DNA of 38,839 bases from Treponema sp. (GCA_031260245.1 JAIRKH010000018.1:1-38839), one strand, 5' to 3'. Counted from the first letter of the stretch, positions 26,899 to 37,749 are shown. Made by a program: numbers and translations. Notes: generated by a model not told the origin, from the sequence alone.

Positions 26899-27381
26899 AT
26901 GGATTGTCCATGCGGTTCGGGTAAACAATACGCCGATTGTTGCGAGCTTTTTATTTCAGGCGCGCGAAAGCCTCTCACCGCGGAGGCGCTTATGAGAAGC
27001 CGTTATACGGCGTACGCCGTTCACGCGGTTGATTATATTATCGGGACCTGCGTCAGAAAAAAAGAACAGGATATAGACGCAAAGTTGACGCGAGAGTGGA
27101 GCGAAAAGTCAGAGTGGCTCGGCTTAAAAGTCGTCTCTGTTGAGAAAGGCTCTGAATCAGATACCGAAGGAACGGTTGAATTCGAAGCTCGTTATGAACA
27201 GAACGGCTTGCGCGACATCTACCACGAAAAGGCGTCGTTTAAGAAAGTAGACGGCGTTTGGCTCTACGACGAGGGCGTCATCGTCCCGGAAACCATTGTG
27301 CGCTCGGCGCCCAAAGTCGGCAGAAACGACCTTTGTCCCTGCGGCAGCGGTAAAAAATACAAACACTGTTGCGGAAAATAG
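26899..27381 (+). CDS. YchJ-family protein with two SEC-C zinc motifs
   Basis: A 160-aa protein. The ATG at 26899 is chosen because AGGAGG lies 5 nt upstream and the first SEC-C motif starts at once ([15 protein letters not shown]). A second SEC-C motif ends the protein ([15 protein letters not shown]). Between them is a YchJ (UPF0225)-type NTF2-like domain with the [16 protein letters not shown] and Y...GVWLYDEG signatures. SEC-C motifs bind zinc and can mediate protein contacts; the exact role of YchJ is not known. Its stop is 2 nt from the proposed start of alr, so the two are likely translated together. Confidence 0.85.
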   Translation: MDCPCGSGKQYADCCELFISGARKPLTAEALMRSRYTAYAVHAVDYIIGTCVRKKEQDIDAKLTREWSEKSEWLGLKVVSVEKGSESDTEGTVEFEARYEQNGLRDIYHEKASFKKVDGVWLYDEGVIVPETIVRSAPKVGRNDLCPCGSGKKYKHCCGK

Positions 27382-27383
27382 CG

Positions 27384-28496
27384 GTGCGCGCAACCCAAGC
27401 AGTCGTTCACATAGACCGATTCCGCAAGAACATCGCGCTTGTCCAAGAAAAAGTCGGCGCCTGCCGCCTTTTAGCGCCCGTCAAGGCTGACGCCTACGGA
27501 CACGGAGCCGCGCCGCTCGCCCGCGCCGCGCTCGACGCCGGTTGCTTTTACCTCGCGGTCGCAACCGTGTCCGAAGGCGCGGAACTTCGGGACGCGGGCG
27601 TTGACGCGCCCGTCTTACTGCTGTCCCTGCCCCTGCCCGAAGAACTCGACGCGGTTGTTTCTTTGGACATTACTCCCCTTGTCGGAGACGCGGAGTTTGC
27701 CGAACTGCTCGCCCGCGCGGCAAAGGGACGCCGGTTGCCCGTTCACCTCAAGATTGACGTGGGTATGAGTCGGTTGGGATGCCGCCCGGAAGACGCCGTA
27801 ACGCTTGCCCGGTTCGTCGACTCCCGCCCGCAACTGGAAATAACCGGGACCGCCACTCATCTGGAAGTCTCGGACTCGTTGGACACAGGCGACGTCGAAT
27901 ACACCCTGCGACAGATAGAGAAATTCCAGAACGCCGTCGAGTCGATAAAAAGAAGCGGTATAAATCCGGGCGTCGTACACGCGGCCGCGTCCGGCGGCGT
28001 CTTGCAGCGTCCGGAAGCCTATTTTGATATGGCGAGACCAGGTATCCTCCTCTACGGGTACGCGCCGTCTCCCGCGTTGAATAATTTCCCAGTCGAGCCT
28101 GTGATGGAACTGAAATCCAACGTCGTCTTCATAAAAAGAATAAAAAAAGGCGAAAGCGTCTCCTACGGCAGAACCTGGACCGCGGCCAAAGACACCGTCG
28201 TCGGCACAATTCCCGTGGGTTATGGAGACGGACTTCCCCGCCTCGTAAGCAACAAACATTCGGTACTCATACGGGGAAAACGTTATCCTCTGGTCGGGCG
28301 GATTTGTATGGACCAGTGCGTGGTTGACTTGGGAAGGGACTCGGATATAGAAAAAATAGAAAGATGGGAAGAGGTTACCGTCTTCGGGGCAAAGCCCGCG
28401 CTTTCCGCGGAAGACATCGCGGTCGCCGTGGGAACCATCCCTTACGAAATCACCTGTAACGTCAACAAAAGAGTCCCGCGCGTGTACCAGCCATGA
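27384..28496 (+). CDS. alr: Alanine racemase
   Basis: A PLP enzyme (about 370 aa) interconverting L- and D-alanine for peptidoglycan. Seen: the PLP-lysine motif LLAPVKADAYGHGA, the hinge HLKIDVGMSRLGC, the catalytic Tyr segment SVSYGRTW, GTIPVGYGDGLPR, and GRICMDQCVVDLG. The start is uncertain: GTG at 27384 with GGAAAA upstream, or TTG at 27369 overlapping the preceding gene. Both retain all motifs. Confidence 0.92.
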   Translation: MRATQAVVHIDRFRKNIALVQEKVGACRLLAPVKADAYGHGAAPLARAALDAGCFYLAVATVSEGAELRDAGVDAPVLLLSLPLPEELDAVVSLDITPLVGDAEFAELLARAAKGRRLPVHLKIDVGMSRLGCRPEDAVTLARFVDSRPQLEITGTATHLEVSDSLDTGDVEYTLRQIEKFQNAVESIKRSGINPGVVHAAASGGVLQRPEAYFDMARPGILLYGYAPSPALNNFPVEPVMELKSNVVFIKRIKKGESVSYGRTWTAAKDTVVGTIPVGYGDGLPRLVSNKHSVLIRGKRYPLVGRICMDQCVVDLGRDSDIEKIERWEEVTVFGAKPALSAEDIAVAVGTIPYEITCNVNKRVPRVYQP

Positions 28497-28814
28497 ACTA
28501 CTAAAAACAGCGGCGTATTTTAAAAAATAATAAAAACCCGCTTGACAAGGACGCATTACTATTTCTCGCCTCGGAAGCGCCGACAGTTGCGGCGAACCGT
28601 CCCCCTGTAGAATCCTTTATATACAGAACAGACAAACCCGCGAACGCGCCGGGTATTCTCATATTCCTTTCAGGAAGAACAGCTGTTTCGCCTTCTCAAT
28701 ACGGGAAGCCCGCGGCTTCCCTGAGCTACCCCAAACAAGTAAGAGATAAGAGGCGTTCCAGACCGGCTTTTATCTCTTATCTAAAAGACGGGCGTATTCC
28801 GAAGAGGGGATACA
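28497..28814. other. Non-coding region with two strong inverted repeats
   Basis: Contains GGGAAGCC (28703-28710) / GGCTTCCC (28714-28721), an 8-bp stem with a 3-nt loop, and TAAGAGATAA (28740-28749) / TTATCTCTTA (28770-28779), a perfect 10-bp stem. A degenerate CCGTCCCCCTG string near 28599 recalls the REP core. Neither stem has a T-tract. They lie directly upstream of the leader element at 28815 and may belong to the same transcript. Confidence 0.6.
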
Positions 28815-28989
28815 CCGTAACAGTGGTAACTTGCCCGTATGGGCGGTTGAAATATTAAAAAGAGGAAGCCCAAAGCCGGAGCGTTCCGCCAAGAATAATA
28901 CCGGCTTTGGACTTTGCTAAACGCGTTGCTAGTTTACGCCGTTTCGAGCGGAATTACAATACGGTTAGTCCTCTTAATTTTAGGAGGAC
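28815..28989 (+). ncRNA. Candidate structured leader RNA, copy 1
   Basis: Shares with 36951-37136 the order GTAACA-TGG-AACTTGCC / hairpin / GGTTGA / CCCAAAGCC / hairpin / TAAAC-loop-GTTTA / GCGGAATT-GCAA-like / GTCCTC-GAGGAC / ATGAA. Stems here: GCCC (28833-28836)/GGGC (28841-28844); CCAAAGCCGG (28870-28879)/CCGGCTTTGG (28901-28910); TAAAC (28918-28922)/GTTTA (28932-28936); GTCCTC (28968-28973)/GAGGAC (28984-28989). The last one contains the GGAGG ribosome site of the short frame at 28994. Two stems differ between copies yet keep pairing. I do not recognise it as a known riboswitch class. Confidence 0.6.
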
Positions 28990-28993
28990 AGTT

Positions 28994-29083
28994 ATGAAGA
29001 AAAAACTGTTTTTATCGGGAATATCCAGCGTCGTGTTGGTATTCAGATTGATTTTTGGCGGAATCATAGGAGGTCTCTTATGA
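28994..29083 (+). pseudogene. Remnant lipoprotein start after leader copy 1
   Basis: A 29-codon frame (MKKKLFLSGISSVVLVFRLI...) behind GGAGGAC. Its first 16 codons match the start of the lipoprotein at 37141 (MKKKLFLTGILNLALVF). The similarity ends after GTATTCAGATTG, and the frame closes without a lipobox. Its TGA overlaps the ATG of a second frame (29080-29409) that has AGGAGG, a signal-like start (MKKKTTTFLIMLLLIGN) and then runs antisense over the GerMN gene. Either may be translated; neither looks functional. Confidence 0.5.
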
Positions 29084-29190
29084 AAAAGAAAACAACGACT
29101 TTCTTAATAATGCTATTGCTAATTGGCAATCTTTCCCATGTTTCGCATACGCGGCGCGGCGAGGGTACTGCGGCTTCTTCATTTTATTCC

Positions 29191-29700
29191 TTAACTAATT
29201 TCCATAGAATGTCCTTCTATGAAAAAGACAATTTGCTTTACAAAGGGGAAGTTACGCTTGAGTCCTTCGTCCAAGGTAGCGAAGCTTCGAGCGCGCGCCG
29301 CGGACATAGAAACGGCGGTCGTCTCCATATCTTCAGTAACAACGGGAAAAGCCGCGTCTTCCGAAAGATTGATGTAAACGACTCCGTCCCGGTAGAGCAG
29401 CGACAGTAGCCGCGTCCCATGGGCGAACAGCGGCGCGGAATCTGGCGACCTGGGACCAAAAACAGCTTCTTCCACATATTGCTTGACTTGCATTTCTTCT
29501 GAAGGATATTTGAGGAGCATCCGCTCTTCGGTTCTGCTTGTTCCTGTTTTCATGCCATAGAAGATAAAGGTCTGTCTTGTCTTGTTGGAAAGTAAAAAAC
29601 CTACAAACGCAACGCCTCCTATCGCGCAGAGGGCTAGAAAATGGAATAGGCTTTTTTGTTTAAATATTCCCAAAAACTTGCGAAATAAAAAATCCTTCAA
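29191..29700 (-). CDS. GerMN-domain membrane-anchored protein
   Basis: A 169-aa protein. The start is TTG at 29700: AGGAG lies 7 nt upstream and overlaps the gyrB stop region; the ATG at 29772 is inside gyrB and has none. One N-terminal transmembrane segment (FLALCAIGGVAFVGFLLS, about residues 20-38) follows a basic stretch. The rest matches a GerMN domain: MLLKYPSEEMQVKQYVEEAVFG, LLSLLYRDGVVYINLSEDA and the terminal VKQIVFFIEG. GerMN domains occur in spore germination proteins and in many envelope proteins of non-spore-formers. Function here is unknown. It is probably co-transcribed with gyrB, 10 bp away. Confidence 0.82.
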   Translation of the reverse strand: MKDFLFRKFLGIFKQKSLFHFLALCAIGGVAFVGFLLSNKTRQTFIFYGMKTGTSRTEERMLLKYPSEEMQVKQYVEEAVFGPRSPDSAPLFAHGTRLLSLLYRDGVVYINLSEDAAFPVVTEDMETTAVSMSAARARSFATLDEGLKRNFPFVKQIVFFIEGHSMEIS

Positions 29701-29710
29701 ATCGTTTCTC

Positions 29711-32127
<2,417 letters not shown>

Positions 32128-32156
32128 TTGCGAAATCATCTGAAAAATAGTATAAT
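32128..32156 (+). promoter_or_regulatory. Promoter of the nucleoside kinase gene, predicted leaderless
   Basis: TTGCGA (32128-32133), 17-nt spacer and a perfect TATAAT (32151-32156). The ATG at 32165 begins 8 nt after it, and there is no Shine-Dalgarno. Confidence 0.75.
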
Positions 32157-32164
32157 CCAGCAAT

Positions 32165-33805
32165 ATGTTGAAAATAACTTTTCCCGACGGTTATTCCGTC
32201 TTCTGCGCTTTTGGGACAAGAGTTGAAGACGCGCGGGATTTCGGGCAGGAGCGCTTGGCGGCCGTAAAGGTCAACAACGAGACCAGACCCCTCTCCTTCC
32301 GCCTCGAGGTCAATTCGTTTGTGGAACCAGTCCCGCTCGATTCCCGCGAAGGCGTAACCATTTATCGACGCTCGCTCTCCTTTTTGCTGGCGCTTGCGGC
32401 GCGGGAACTGTTCCCCGACCGCGGTCTCTGCATCGGACATTCTCTCGGAAACTCGTATTACTACACGTTTGAGGACGGAAAAGCCTCTTCGCGAGGGGAA
32501 ATAACCGCGCTTAAAGCGCGAATGGAGGCTCTGGTACAAGAAGACTTGCCCATCATCTTTAATTATAAGGCGTATTCCGAAGCTATTGAGATTTTCACCC
32601 GAAACAAACAGACGGATACGCGGCGGCTTTTGAACGATCAGTGCGATTCTAAAATTCAAGTCAACGAATGTAAAGACTGGACGGACCTTTATATGGGGCC
32701 GCTTGCGCCGCGCACAGGCTTGCTCAAAACCTTTGACCTTATGCTTTACCAAGACGGTTTTCTCCTGCGGTTTCCCCATTTCAAGGACAAGGACAAACTC
32801 GGCGCGTTTGAAGATAGTCCGGTCGTGTTCTCCGTTTACCGCGAATACAAGAAATGGGGGCGCATCGTAGGCGTCGATTCCGTGGGGCGGCTCAACAGCC
32901 TCGTCGCGGAAGGCGCGGCGAGGGATTATATAGGCGTCGCCGAGGCGTTTCAAGCCAAGAAGCTGGCGGAAATCGCGGACAGGATATATGAAAGACTGGG
33001 AACCGTCAAAGCCGTGTTCATCGCGGGACCGTCCAGCTCAGGCAAAACCACCGCCGCGAAACGCCTCGCCATTCAATTAAAGGTTATGGGCGTAGAACCC
33101 ATTCCTATAAGCCTCGATAACTACTACCTGAACGGCGATAAGACGCCTCGCGACGAGAACGGTCAGCCCGATTACGAGAGCCTCGATGCGCTCGACGTGC
33201 GCTACTTGAACGAACAGCTCGCCGCGTTTTTCAGAGGCGGGAAAGTACTCGTCCCGCTTTACGACTTCAAGACAGGCAGGCGCCGGGACGGGGGCGTTCC
33301 CATACAAATGAACGAAAAGTCTATACTCGTGGTCGAGGGCATCCACGGCTTGAACGACGCGCTTACGCCTCTGATTGACAAAAGCCTCAAGTTCAAGCTC
33401 TACGTGTCCGCGCTTACCCAACTGAATCTCGACGGTCACAACCGCGTCCCCACAAGCGACAATCGACTCATCAGGCGCCTGGTGCGCGACCGCCAATTCC
33501 GCGGCACATCCGCGGAGAAAACGATACGTATGTGGGCCAGCGTACAAAACGGCGAGCGCAAACACATCTTCCCGTTTCAGAACACGGCGGACGCGGTGTT
33601 CAATTCGTCTTTGGATTACGAACTTGCGGTCCTGAAGTTTTACGCGGAGCCGATACTTCATTCCGTCAAGCCCGACCAGACGGAATACTCCGAGGCCGCG
33701 CGCCTTCTCTCCTTTCTGGCGAATTTCACGCCTATTCCCCCGCAATACACGCCGGGGCAGAGTATTCTGCGCGAATTCATCGGCGAGAGCGAGTTTAAGT
33801 ATTGA
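32165..33805 (+). CDS. Nucleoside kinase, uridine-kinase-like with TGS/ThrRS-like N-terminus
   Basis: A 546-aa fusion protein. Residues about 1-60 look like a TGS-type domain, and about 60-230 resemble the editing/second additional domain of threonyl-tRNA synthetase (HSLGNSYYYTF). The C-terminal half is a uridine kinase: Walker A GPSSSGKTTAAKRLAIQL, ISLDNYYLNGDKTP with the substrate Asp, PLYDFKTGRR, LVVEGIHGLND and the lid RLIRRLVRDRQFRG. It phosphorylates a nucleoside with ATP or GTP; the true substrate of this fused family is unclear. Followed after 57 bp by rbfA in the same direction. Confidence 0.88.
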   Translation: MLKITFPDGYSVFCAFGTRVEDARDFGQERLAAVKVNNETRPLSFRLEVNSFVEPVPLDSREGVTIYRRSLSFLLALAARELFPDRGLCIGHSLGNSYYYTFEDGKASSRGEITALKARMEALVQEDLPIIFNYKAYSEAIEIFTRNKQTDTRRLLNDQCDSKIQVNECKDWTDLYMGPLAPRTGLLKTFDLMLYQDGFLLRFPHFKDKDKLGAFEDSPVVFSVYREYKKWGRIVGVDSVGRLNSLVAEGAARDYIGVAEAFQAKKLAEIADRIYERLGTVKAVFIAGPSSSGKTTAAKRLAIQLKVMGVEPIPISLDNYYLNGDKTPRDENGQPDYESLDALDVRYLNEQLAAFFRGGKVLVPLYDFKTGRRRDGGVPIQMNEKSILVVEGIHGLNDALTPLIDKSLKFKLYVSALTQLNLDGHNRVPTSDNRLIRRLVRDRQFRGTSAEKTIRMWASVQNGERKHIFPFQNTADAVFNSSLDYELAVLKFYAEPILHSVKPDQTEYSEAARLLSFLANFTPIPPQYTPGQSILREFIGESEFKY

Positions 33806-33862
33806 TTAGCAACGATAGCAAGCGTTATCGCAAATTTATTTTTTTAACAAGGAACGATAAAA

Positions 33863-34216
33863 ATGGAATATCGATTAGAACGAATTGGAAATCTTATCCA
33901 ACAGAAAATAGGCGCTCTTATCGTGGAAGGGAGAATAAAAGACCCGCGGGTCAACCCTTTCCTTTCAATAACCCGCGTATCCGTATCAAAAGACCTGGCA
34001 TGGGCGGACGTCCATGTATCTACGTTCAGGAATGAGACGAATCTTGAGCGCGGAGTTGAAGGGCTTCAGAGCGCCGCGGGCTTCATTCAAAGGGAATTGA
34101 GCCGCGAGATCCGCATACGCCAAACGCCCCGCCTGCGGTTTCACGTTGACGCAAGCCTCAAGGAAGAGTTCGACCTCATAAAGAAGATAGACGAAATTAA
34201 AGAAGATATACCGTGA
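33863..34216 (+). CDS. rbfA: Ribosome-binding factor A
   Basis: A 117-aa 30S maturation factor that helps 16S rRNA 5'-end processing and cold growth. Seen: YRLERIGNLIQQKIGALI, the RVSVSKDLAWADVHVS KH-like core and RQTPRLRFHVDASLKEEFDLI. AAGGA lies upstream. The usual partners infB and truB are absent next to it; the following gene is a small membrane protein. Confidence 0.94.
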   Translation: MEYRLERIGNLIQQKIGALIVEGRIKDPRVNPFLSITRVSVSKDLAWADVHVSTFRNETNLERGVEGLQSAAGFIQRELSREIRIRQTPRLRFHVDASLKEEFDLIKKIDEIKEDIP

Positions 34217-34274
34217 AAAGAGTGAAAGACATTGAGCGCGGGCGCTTTCCAAAAGTCGCATCTTTTGATTTAGA

Positions 34275-34325
34275 TAGTTATGCGCAATTTGGGCTAAAAT
34301 TAGGTGAAAAATATATTGTAAAAAT
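34275..34325 (+). repeat. AT-rich upstream repeat, copy 1
   Basis: TAGTTATGCGCAATTT ... AGGTGAAAAA ... ATTGTAAAAA. A diverged copy occurs at 37696-37745 with the same order and spacing. Both are non-coding and lie upstream of small genes. Confidence 0.5.
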
Positions 34326-34366
34326 AAATGATTGAGAAATCATTGAATTTTATGGAGAATTAAGAC

Positions 34367-34582
34367 ATGACAATCGCGTTAATAATTGTAGCGGGAGTTT
34401 TAGGAACTGTTGGAATCGCCCTTTCTTTTGTGAATAAATGGATAAAAAACGATCATGAAATAGAAAAATTAAAATTGCAAAAAGAAACGGCGGAGCTGGA
34501 AATGAAGCAAATGGAAATGAAAATAAAGTTGTTGGAAACAGAAGACAAAAAATATGACAAAATAATAAATATGGAACAATAA
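34367..34582 (+). CDS. Small membrane protein with coiled coil
   Basis: 71 aa: one transmembrane helix at the N-terminus (TIALIIVAGVLGTVGIALSF), then a charged coiled coil with heptad pattern (EIEKLKLQKETAELEMKQME). TATGGAG lies upstream. Not recognised; base composition is more AT-rich than the neighbours. No homologue class is assigned. Confidence 0.6.
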   Translation: MTIALIIVAGVLGTVGIALSFVNKWIKNDHEIEKLKLQKETAELEMKQMEMKIKLLETEDKKYDKIINMEQ

Positions 34583-34638
34583 GTGATAGGAAGCGGTTGT
34601 CGCCGCTAAATTGCGGAAGAGTTTATTCAATTAGAACA

Positions 34639-34667
34639 TTGACAAAATAATCATATGGATTTATAGT
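34639..34667 (+). promoter_or_regulatory. Promoter of the glycoside hydrolase gene, predicted leaderless
   Basis: A perfect TTGACA (34639-34644), 17-nt spacer and TATAGT (34662-34667). The ATG at 34675 begins 8 nt after the -10 box. No Shine-Dalgarno. Confidence 0.8.
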
Positions 34668-34674
34668 TGCGTGT

Positions 34675-36042
34675 ATGGATAATAGAGCGTTAAACAAGAC
34701 CGATAAAGTCAAGAACGACGAATTCTATACGCAAATTCCCGATATAGAAAGAAAATGTTCCCATTACAAAGTACCTCTTAAGGATAAAACCGTTTTTATT
34801 ATGTACATTATGATAGCATTTTTTGCCGCGTCATGCGCCGCTTTTTCATTCAGAGCGGAAGAACCGCGCTTCATCCCTGATGATTTCTTGGGCGTATCGC
34901 CGGATAGGTCTCCCTTGAAGGAGAAAGATTACGCTCTGCTCGACGAACTCAATGCTACGTGGACGCGGCGGACCCTCCGATGGTCAAGCGTGGAGAAAGA
35001 ACAGGGCAAGTGGAACTTTGACTATTGGGATAAATACGTCGACGACGGCAAGGCGGCAGGCAAGAAACTGCTCATAACCTTGGGTTTTGACAACCCCTAT
35101 CTTTACAAAAACCACAAGGAACACCGCGACCTCACGGAAAAGGAATTGCCGTTTTTCCTCGAATATGTGGAGAAAACCGTGCTTCGCTATAAGGGAAAGG
35201 TTGACGCATGGGAAATATGGAATGAGCCGAACCTGCATTTTTGGAAAGGGTCTGACGCGCGTTTCTTTGCGTTGGCGAAAGCCACGGCGCAAAGGATACG
35301 AGAAGTTGACCCAACAGCCAAAATCGCGTCCGCGGCGTTTTGGCGCGCGCCGGAAAGGTTCATCCGCGGAATGTTTGAAATAGGGGCGATGGAATATGTG
35401 GACGCGGTTTCCTTTCATCCTTACGCGCTAAGCCCAGCAGGCGCGGTCAAATTATTCGACAAACTGGCTAAGATTCTGGCTGATTACGACTTTAAGGGCG
35501 AGATATGGTCAACCGAAGTGGGCTATCCTACAAGCGGCGTGTACCCGACCCGGGTGAGCGAGAATAATTTCCCATCTCACATTATTAAGACCATAGCGGG
35601 GCTTGCGGCTCGCGGTTCAAGAACGGTTGTCTGGTATGAACTGCAAAACGACCACAACAAGGGTCAGGAGCCGTCAAAACTCAACTCCGAGGCGTTCTTT
35701 GGCATTGTTTACCCTGACCTCTCCTATAGAAATGGGGCTTACGCCTACCGACTCTGCGGACGCTATCTCGCGGGCGCGGAATACGTTCCACCTCAAAATA
35801 TTCCTAAATCTGTCACCGCTCTATTTTTTCGGCGTGAAGGCGAAAATATCCTTATCCTGTGGAGCGAAAGACCCATGAAAGCGCGGCTTTCCCCCGCGGG
35901 CAACGTTATTCCGCTCATTCACAGCATCGATTCTTCCGCGCCGCCTTTACCTGCGCCTAGCGTCCTGACGATAACACGCGCGCCCATGTTTATTACTTGG
36001 GAAGGGGAGACTATGGACTTTCAGCTTATCAAATCTAATTAG
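34675..36042 (+). CDS. Glycoside hydrolase, clan GH-A (GH39-like), membrane-anchored
   Basis: A 455-aa (beta/alpha)8-barrel hydrolase. The predicted acid/base is Glu184 in AWEIWNEPN and the nucleophile Glu281 in IWSTEVGYP, the paired Glu pattern of clan GH-A retaining enzymes. AVSFHPYAL follows the usual strand order. The start at 34675 places 42 residues before a hydrophobic segment ending FFAASC (Cys54), so the protein could be a lipoprotein or have a signal anchor. A start at ATG 34801 would give a normal lipoprotein signal but has no ribosome site. Substrate is unknown; plant hemicellulose would fit the pectin genes at the left of the window (inference). Confidence 0.8.
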   Translation: MDNRALNKTDKVKNDEFYTQIPDIERKCSHYKVPLKDKTVFIMYIMIAFFAASCAAFSFRAEEPRFIPDDFLGVSPDRSPLKEKDYALLDELNATWTRRTLRWSSVEKEQGKWNFDYWDKYVDDGKAAGKKLLITLGFDNPYLYKNHKEHRDLTEKELPFFLEYVEKTVLRYKGKVDAWEIWNEPNLHFWKGSDARFFALAKATAQRIREVDPTAKIASAAFWRAPERFIRGMFEIGAMEYVDAVSFHPYALSPAGAVKLFDKLAKILADYDFKGEIWSTEVGYPTSGVYPTRVSENNFPSHIIKTIAGLAARGSRTVVWYELQNDHNKGQEPSKLNSEAFFGIVYPDLSYRNGAYAYRLCGRYLAGAEYVPPQNIPKSVTALFFRREGENILILWSERPMKARLSPAGNVIPLIHSIDSSAPPLPAPSVLTITRAPMFITWEGETMDFQLIKSN

Positions 36043-36287
36043 ACGCGGGCGCGCGCCTGATTTCTTGTATAATATTTTGAAATTCCGCGCAAATTTCAAA
36101 AAGAGTAATAACAAACAGAAATGAACGAGTCGTATAGCGTAATAGTCGTAACTCTATCAGGTTCTCCCCCCTATTATATTTTAAACTATATACTTATACA
36201 GAAAAGAATTTCAATTACTGGACAGGCAAGCCGACGGGTAAAACGGGCGGCGCTTTTCTTGTTTTCGCTCCGCTTGCGGGGTATCTC

Positions 36288-36926
36288 GTGAGACTTCTGG
36301 GAAACGACGCTTTCCTTGATTGGAGCCACAACTTCGTGAACGGCGTCGAGGCGAACGCGGACGTATTAGGCGTTCCCGCCTCGGAAACGACGGCGTTGCG
36401 AGCCGAGTTCGGCGATTACGAAACGAAGCTCGCGGTCGCTAAGGCGGGCAATCGCGGGAAGGCGGACGTCGCGGAAAAGAACGCGGCGAAAGAGATCCTC
36501 ATGCATACGGAACGCTTGATAACCAAGCTGTATATCGCGTGGAACCCGAAGGTGAGCGACGCGTTGCGGGCGGAGTTGGGCGTTAGCGTGCATGACGGAA
36601 CACGGACGACCATTCCGGAGCCCAAGAAGCGCCCCGAGTTCAGCTTCAAGGTACTGTACCTTATGCGGATTCTGATAAACTTTTGGAATCAGGGGAGCGA
36701 GAGTCGGGCGATACCCTACGGGTATAACGGCGCGGCGTTTTGTTACGTCGCGGCGGTTACGGACTACAACCTGCTCGTGAAGAGCGTCCTGCTGACGCAT
36801 TCGCCGTGGACCTTGGTTCTGCCGCCTGAAGCGGAAGGAAAGGTACTTTCTGGGGCGATGATATGGCGGAACGAGAAGGGAGAGAAGGGACCGTGGAGCG
36901 AGATACAATCCATCGTGGTTCCCTAG
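36288..36926 (+). CDS. Conserved protein of unknown function (HDGTRT family)
   Basis: About 212 aa from GTG at 36288 (GGGG upstream); the frame stays open to 36138, so a longer start is possible. N-terminal helical part (NDAFLDWSHNFVNGVEANAD) leads to GVSVHDGTRTTIPEP. The C-terminus is beta-rich, AIPYGYNGAAF ... WRNEKGEKGPWSEIQSIVVP. I have seen this pattern in uncharacterised proteins of gut Bacteroidota and spirochaetes; no function is known to me. The end resembles a fibronectin-like fold. No signal peptide. The 245 bp upstream contains no other gene I can support. It directly precedes leader element copy 2. Confidence 0.7.
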   Translation: MRLLGNDAFLDWSHNFVNGVEANADVLGVPASETTALRAEFGDYETKLAVAKAGNRGKADVAEKNAAKEILMHTERLITKLYIAWNPKVSDALRAELGVSVHDGTRTTIPEPKKRPEFSFKVLYLMRILINFWNQGSESRAIPYGYNGAAFCYVAAVTDYNLLVKSVLLTHSPWTLVLPPEAEGKVLSGAMIWRNEKGEKGPWSEIQSIVVP

Positions 36927-36950
36927 GAGCGGGATAGGAAGCCTTTCCCG

Positions 36951-37136
36951 CGGTAACATTGGAAACTTGCCGCATGGGTTATGCGGCGGTTGAGCCGCGT
37001 AGCGGCTCGTATAAAAGAAGGAACCCAAAGCCGTTGGTTCTTGGACGGAATAGGCGGCTTTGCTAAACGCGCTGTCAGTTTACGTGATTTCATGCGGAAT
37101 TGCAACGAGTTTAGTCCTCTTATTTTTTAGGAGGAC
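36951..37136 (+). ncRNA. Candidate structured leader RNA, copy 2
   Basis: Second copy of the element at 28815. Stems: GCCGCAT (36969-36975)/ATGCGGC (36981-36987); an extra GCCGC-GTA-GCGGC hairpin near 36993-37005; AAAGCCG (37027-37033)/CGGCTTT (37055-37061); TAAAC (37064-37068)/GTTTA (37078-37082); GTCCTC (37114-37119)/GAGGAC (37131-37136). The last holds GGAGG, the ribosome site of the ATG at 37141. Just upstream, GCGGGA/TCCCGC near 36929-36951 may be the terminator of the preceding gene or part of the fold. Confidence 0.6.
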
Positions 37137-37140
37137 AGTT

Positions 37141-37571
37141 ATGAAAAAGAAACTGTTTTTAACGGGAATACTTAACCTTGCGTTAGTATTCGATTAACAT
37201 TGCTTGTCGTCGGGTGCGACGATTCCGACTCGGGCGGCGGCAATGGCGTCGGCGGGACGCTCACTATCAAAATCAACACTCATACTGATACCGGCACGAC
37301 TTACTATGTTGGTCCGGTCTGGGAGGCTGAAGGGATAATGTGGAGCCAATCCGGTTACTACGCCAAGTCCGGCGTTACTGACGCCAACGGCGTTGTAACT
37401 GTCGAGTATACTTCCGACGACATCAGTAATGTGTGGGGTCAAGATTGTTATATTGCGTGGCATACCTCAGACCCCATTATCTTTGCCTCGCCAATGTCAA
37501 ATATCCAGTACAAAATGGAGGCTAGAACTATCAAGTTAGACTACGATGGCAGTGAGGATCTGTCTCTGTAA
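37141..37571 (+). pseudogene. Lipoprotein gene with one-base frameshift
   Basis: The start MKKKLFLTGILNLALVF (from 37141) stops at TAA 37195. The following frame from about 37194 reads LTLLVVGCDDSDSGGG, a proper lipobox and linker, and stays open to 37571 (Ig-like, TLTIKINTHTDTGTTYYVG...). Comparison with the copy at 28994, which has GTATTCAGATTG where this has GTATTCGATTAA, shows one missing base near 37192. Restoring it gives a lipoprotein of about 143 aa. It may be a true mutation, phase variation or a sequencing error. Confidence 0.75.
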
Positions 37572-37695
37572 CGGAAGCTGAAGGAAGGGCGGGAGACGAA
37601 TACCCAAAAAAGGTTTTCTTTTGCGGGAAGTCGCGCTCCTGCCCGCTTCCCTCCATAAAGGCGGGGAAACCGCCGCGGAAGAGGGCGTATATAGG

Positions 37696-37745
37696 TAGTT
37701 ATGTGCAATTTTTCAGAAAAAAGGTGAAAAAAAATTGTAAAAAAT
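37696..37745 (+). repeat. AT-rich upstream repeat, copy 2
   Basis: TAGTTATGTGCAATTT ... AGGTGAAAAA ... ATTGTAAAAA, a diverged copy of 34275-34325. It ends at the -35 box of the toxin promoter. Confidence 0.5.
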
Positions 37746-37749
37746 TGTC

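Noticed and set aside
26721-26924. 67-codon Lys/Arg-rich open frame upstream of the SEC-C gene
   Set aside because: No ribosome site, low-complexity composition, and overlap with the better supported start at 26899.
28815-28989. Cyclic-di-GMP, TPP or cobalamin riboswitch
   Set aside because: None of the diagnostic conserved motifs of these classes lines up with the conserved blocks; left as an unassigned structured RNA.
29080-29409. 109-codon plus-strand frame with a signal-like start and AGGAGG
   Set aside because: Two thirds of it is antisense to the well-supported GerMN gene; kept only as a remnant note.
36121-36288. 55-codon frame starting at ATG 36121
   Set aside because: No ribosome site or recognisable features, and it is overlapped by the open frame of the following gene.
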